From Bacteroidales bacterium (GTDB taxonomy: Bacteria > Bacteroidota > Bacteroidia > Bacteroidales > JAOZVK01): a DNA stretch of 6,358 bases. Below, piece after piece: positions 5,640-6,358 of this stretch; within the stretch, counting starts at the first letter, position 1, and each line of letters starts with the position of its first letter. A program made the position numbers and the translations under genes. The notes beneath the pieces were generated by a model. The model was not told where the DNA came from and searched no databases. It worked only from the letters and a program-made list of their open reading frames with translations. The stretch is taken from assembly GCA_029938185.1 (NCBI GenBank), contig JAOZVK010000343.1, positions 1 through 6,358 on the forward strand, written 5' to 3'.

Positions 5640-6358
5640 TTATAATTTTAGGTATCTTAATTATAAATTCTGTAAATTTATTTATTTCTGAATTAACTGT
5701 TATATTACCTTTGTGAAGCTTGATTATGTCCTTGCTTAAATATAAGCCTAAACTAGAACATTCCGATGTTGGTTTTGTTATATAAAAAGGGTCAAAAACT
5801 TGTTCAACTTCAATTTCTGGCATTTCTGTTCCATTAACAGTAATTAAAATCTCAATATAATCATTATTTATCTATTGTACTAATATTAATTTCAGGCTTA
5901 TAGCTGCTATCTAAATTTTAAAATTTTTCTTTTGTTGCATAACATGCATTTGAGAAAATATCAGTAAAAACAGAAGCTAATTCTTCGGGTAAAATATTAA
6001 CTCTGTCTAATGATTGTTCAAAGTTAAAATTTATATTTATATTTTCACTATTATATTTTGATTTTATTTTGGTGTAATGTATATTAATTTTATTCTTAAT
6101 AAGTTTATTAATATTAGTTGAAATGTGCTTATCAATTATTCTACGTTTTGTTTTGTTACATAAGCTTCTTTTCCTGCAAACACAATTGCGAGTTTAATAA
6201 TATTTTCTGGTTTTATTTTATTAATTAGCAATTCTTTATAATATATTATTTTTTCTATTTGATTCAGGGCTTTTCCTCTTACAGTATTTATTCGTTTATA
6301 AAATTTGACATTTTTCATAAATGTCAAAAAGTAGTTGACACTTTTTTTATTCTTAAAA
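5632..6358 (-). pseudogene. Decayed histidine kinase (paralogue of the neighbouring kinase), 5' end not resolved
   Basis: Reading leftward, three frames together rebuild the second half of a histidine kinase. The segment from 6318 to 6139 resembles the second dimerisation helix (KPENIIKLAIVFAGKEA, comparable to RADRIVKGMLAQTRGAS in the intact kinase) and ends at a TAA at 6136-6138. A one-base shift continues as IIDKHISTNINKLI and through an N-box-like DIFSNACYAT to an in-frame TAA at 5918-5920. The same frame then runs through SSYKPEINISTIDK, and a one-base shift near 5866 leads to a degenerate G1 (VNGTEMP, lacking the aspartate), F box VFDPFYITKP and a broken G2 (SSLGLYLS in place of GTGLGLS). 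Three lesions plus lost ATP-binding residues indicate real decay rather than one sequencing error. No H box is visible; the frame stays open to the window end, so the 5' part is unresolved and the first segment is the least certain. Confidence 0.68.
6304..6340. promoter_or_regulatory. Alternating TTGACA/TGTCAA inverted repeats
   Basis: TTTGACATTT (6304-6313) is the exact inverse of AAATGTCAAA (6319-6328) around a 5-nt loop, and a third half-site TTGACA (6335-6340) forms another inverted pair with TGTCAA (6322-6327). The site overlaps the ATG at 6318 and lies at the 5' side of the decayed kinase. It could be an operator, a hairpin, or the edge of a further repeat beyond the window. Confidence 0.4.

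Noticed and set aside
5632..5823. A stand-alone 63-residue protein
   Set aside because: Its content is the tail of a histidine kinase ATPase domain, and the frame just upstream continues the same domain with a one-base shift, so it is part of a pseudogene.
6136..6327. A stand-alone small protein starting at TTG 6327 or ATG 6318
   Set aside because: Its C-terminal half aligns in style with the kinase dimerisation helix, and the kinase homology continues past its stop in another frame. An independent gene is not excluded, but the pseudogene reading explains more.

Overview
The window is AT-rich DNA that looks chromosomal and most likely comes from a member of the Bacteroidota (Bacteroidales-like). 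The evidence is a GroES of the Bacteroidota type (GIIIPD mobile loop, VLYGKY segment, ending EVLAIL), a GroEL with a GGM-rich tail, start codons preceded by A/T-rich sequence with no Shine-Dalgarno, and histidine kinases with a TAGILHEIKNPLNFI-type H box. The phylum call is inference from protein style; no 16S or other marker gene is present.

Layout from left to right. Positions 1-74 are the right end of a MITE-like inverted-repeat element. Positions 75-263 are a visibly more GC-rich non-coding stretch with small hairpins. Positions 264-519 are the AT-rich leader of groES. groES (520-798) and groEL (1040-2686) form the chaperonin operon on the + strand. Their unusually long 241-nt gap holds two tandem copies of a ~100-nt intergenic repeat. 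A perfect-palindrome terminator follows groEL, and a third, inverted copy of the repeat starts at the very next base. A second, unrelated hairpin repeat made of 9-nt tandem units lies at 2890-2972. Then, on the - strand, come a receiver plus PP2C (SpoIIE/RsbU-like) phosphatase response regulator (3068-4249), a 244-bp element with terminal inverted repeats (4457-4700), a soluble histidine kinase (4702-5523), a fourth copy of the repeat (5536-5639), and a decayed second histidine kinase (5632 to the window end).

Functionally there are two units. The first is the housekeeping GroES/GroEL folding machine. The second is a leftward two-component cluster in which a cytoplasmic histidine kinase could phosphorylate the receiver domain of a PP2C phosphatase. 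Such phosphatases usually act on an anti-sigma-factor antagonist (STAS protein), but no STAS or anti-sigma gene is in view, so the output is unknown.

The most notable content is non-coding. The four-copy repeat begins at the stop codon of the upstream gene in two cases, sits just before a start codon, and keeps hairpins through wobble or compensatory changes. This suggests it works as a structured intercistronic RNA (or is a mobile palindromic unit). No CRISPR array, tRNA, rRNA or complete transposase gene is visible.
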